From assembly GCA_003667245.1 (NCBI GenBank), contig RCNN01000106.1:29666-93665 (forward strand): 64,000 nt of DNA, read 5' to 3'. The position numbers and the translations under genes are program-made. The notes under the pieces were generated by a model. The model had not been told where the DNA came from and made no database searches. It was given only the letters and a program-made list of their open reading frames with translations. Positions 62,452 to 64,000 of the stretch are shown here, piece by piece. The stretch is from Heterostelium multicystogenum (Eukaryota; Evosea; Eumycetozoa; Acytosteliales; Acytosteliaceae). How positions within the stretch are numbered: the first letter of the stretch is position 1; each line of letters opens with the position of its first letter.

Positions 62452-63287
62452 ATGTCGACAAGAAGAAAAGGAATATCAGAAGAAGAGAAAAAGAGAAAGT
62501 AAAGAAATTCTTTTATGAAAGTGTATGTTGACTGATTGATTGCTTTCACCTAAGTTTAAGTGGTAACTTACTAACCCTTTGTATTGTTTGTTGATTTGCA
62601 ATTTAGTCAGATGTATTCTCTTCAAAAGATGTAGAAACTGCAGCTAGTGATGCCAACAGGTTACGTAGGTTATAATTTGTAATACAATGATCTCCTATTT
62701 GATTCTAATAACTGATTGATTTTCTGACACAGCAATGGTTACTATAAGAGAAACAATTAAAGCATTGATAGAAGATGGCATAGTTCAAACAGACAAGCTT
62801 GGTGCATCTAATTTCTATTGGGCTTTTCCATCGTTCGAGAGGAATCAAGCAAAAAAAAAAATTGAGGAACTACTCAAAGCTATTGCCGATATCAAAGAGA
62901 GAATAGAGAGTGAAAAAAGAAGAATGAAAACTTTGAACAAGATAGAATAGAATCTGTATGCAACATAACTCATATAACATTGACAGATGCAAAACTAACC
63001 ATAGATTGCACTTGAATAGGATGAAAGAACAGCAAAATTACAGGAAATCAAACAAATGGAGGGAACAGTCTGTAAAGTTTGAAAGAAGAACTTAATGGTT
63101 ATGCCGATGTGGAAGTGTTGGAAGAGATGAAAAAGGAACTAAAGATTGCTGTTGAGGCCGCTAATAGAAATACCGACAACCATCGAAGCGCTCAGAGCAT
63201 ATTGGCGATAAGAAATGGAACATATCTAGAGAAGATTTTTATAAGAACTTTGAAATCAATCCAAACTTGGAATATTTAGAATTCTAA
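62452..63287 (+). CDS. mnd1: MND1, meiotic recombination coiled-coil protein
   Basis: The start MSTRRKGISEEEKKRK is followed by KKFFYES and, after an intron with GTATGT at 62522, SDVFSSKDVET. The winged-helix part continues VTIRETIKALIEDGIVQTDK and LGASNFYWAFPS, the strongest MND1 signature. Coiled coil follows (KKIEELLKAIADIKERIESEKRRM, LNGYADVEVLEEMKKELK), then EAANRNTDN and a C-terminus REDFYKNFEINPNLEYLEF ending at 63287. MND1 with HOP2 stimulates DMC1/RAD51 strand invasion in meiosis. Slips occur near 62500, 62950, 63078, 63183, 63213 and 63230. The piece that aligns with KEKGIT of other MND1 proteins was not found and may lie in the short gap between exons at 62663-62733. Confidence 0.85.
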
Positions 63288-63476
63288 TTGTTAATAAATA
63301 GATAGGAAAATGTACAAAGCAAAACAACGTGTAATTGTAGCTAGGAAGAATGGAAAGAAGATTGGAATGGTTTTTTATTATAAAAGGGGAGTGATATTTA
63401 GTATGATATCAATAAATTAATTAATAGCTTTTTAGCATTTAAAAGTAAATATTACAACTATTAAATCGATTTGATT

Positions 63477-64000
63477 TTAATAAACAGAGGATGGTGTTGT
63501 AACAGCTTCGGCAGCCTCTCTGACATTTTTCTTGTTGAAAACATTTTCGACAACAATGAATAAAAACACATGATGGAACGACCAGATGAGCATGTAATGA
63601 TGACATTTTGAAGGAGAGAGTGGCGTGTTGACCATAGAAGAATGCCATTGCTGAAGCAATAGCTTGGACAAATTTGAATACTTAGATTAATAGAGATTTG
63701 TTTAGTTGTATTGTTTGCTAGCATTATTGGTTAGGTGATAGTTTTACCGGCAGCAGCAGATTCACCTTTGGTTGGGTAGAGTGAACCCAACAATGAGTAG
63801 AGTTGAGTGTTGTATCCAGCATCAGCGAAACCCATCAAACCCTGCGCAAATGAAATAAAGTACCAATTTGTGATCAGTAATGTAGTGATCGATGATATAT
63901 GAGAAAATGGTACCACCAAGCAACAGAATGTAGCAAAGATGACCATTGGAACTCTTCCAACGATATCAGAGAGCTTTCCAATTACGACTGGATCCCAATG
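63477..64000 (-). CDS. UNC93/MFSD11-like transporter, C-terminal part (5' end off window)
   Basis: The frame enters at base 64000 and reads GKLSDIVGRVPMVIFATFCC, a major-facilitator loop motif followed by a membrane helix. Helices with FISFAQGLMGFADAGYNTQL come next; the last part matches the G.GD..FNTQL signature of UNC93/MFSD11 proteins. Exon junction 63748/63681 (GTAAAAC..CTAAG) continues FKFVQAIASAMAFFYG. A final helix (WSFHHVFLFIVVENVF) and a basic, Ala-rich tail end at the TAA at 63477. One extra A in TTCAAAATG (about 63604) breaks the last exon. Family members are 12-helix membrane proteins; their substrates are uncertain. Confidence in the family is good. Confidence 0.78.

Noticed and set aside
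54604..64000. Programmed ribosomal frameshifting as the reason for so many frame changes
   Set aside because: The breaks go in both directions, sit at ordinary homopolymers without a common slippery motif, and occur many times per gene; intact large genes lie next door. Sequence error fits better.
1..64000. tRNA, rRNA and intact transposable elements
   Set aside because: I scanned by eye for T-loop words, acceptor stems, reverse transcriptase, tyrosine recombinase and transposase motifs and found none convincing; a tRNAscan-SE and repeat search could still find something I missed.

Overview
The window looks like nuclear DNA of a dictyostelid social amoeba, probably not D. discoideum itself. 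Intergenic DNA is extremely A+T rich. Introns are short (about 50-120 bp), begin GTAAGT or GTATGT and end in AG. Coding regions carry Asn, Gln, Thr and Ser runs, and several genes belong to dictyostelid families (ankyrin proteins of the 'MDIQLFRSVF' type, a Cys-rich spore-coat-like protein). Exon structures below were worked out by hand from frames and splice sites. Family names come from recognised motifs; no database search was run.

Layout, left to right. 0-9.4 kb: two poorly supported minus-strand pieces at the edge, a small SPEC3/Stum-like membrane protein (-), an unknown 171-aa protein (+), a frame-broken ankyrin gene (+), a NOSIP-type RING protein (-) and a cathepsin L-like protease (-). 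9.7-16.6 kb: CYP51 sterol 14-demethylase (-), a bacterial-looking NudI-type Nudix hydrolase (-), then after 2.7 kb of non-coding DNA an ASH-like plus RhoGAP protein (+). 17-23.9 kb: acyl-CoA-binding ankyrin protein (+), TMEM209-like protein (-), Cys-rich secreted protein (+), unknown probably mitochondrial protein (-). 23.9-28.2 kb: gene desert ahead of a low-complexity protein with paired Cys motifs (+, 28.2-30.5). 32.4-43.7 kb: TRAF/SIAH-like zinc-finger protein (+), SMNDC1/SPF30 (-), EHD-family membrane-remodelling GTPase (-), ABHD1/3-type hydrolase (+), a decayed LRR-like locus, a Ser/Thr/Pro-rich protein (+) and a PF13350-type phosphatase (-). 45.3-54.3 kb: VPS39 (-), WDR11 (+), a tiny one-TM protein (+). 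54.6-64 kb: INTS4 (-) head-to-head with exportin-4 (+), MND1 (+), and the 3' part of an UNC93/MFSD11-like transporter (-).

The genes are mostly unrelated housekeeping functions, as expected for an amoeba chromosome: endosome traffic (EHD, VPS39, WDR11), RNA processing (SMNDC1, INTS4), nuclear transport (XPO4), sterol synthesis (CYP51) and meiosis (MND1). Convergent neighbours are packed with only 60-80 bp between stop codons.

A recurrent feature is single-base indels, mostly at homopolymers, that break otherwise conserved reading frames (ankyrin gene, CYP51, RhoGAP, ACBP, spore-coat-like gene, hydrolase, phosphatase, INTS4, XPO4, MND1, UNC93). They are dense to the right of about 54 kb and absent from WDR11, VPS39, TMEM209, EHD and SMNDC1, which points to sequence error rather than wholesale pseudogenisation. 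The strongest biological oddity is the NudI-type gene at 12.3-12.7 kb, a candidate recent acquisition from an enterobacterium-like donor.
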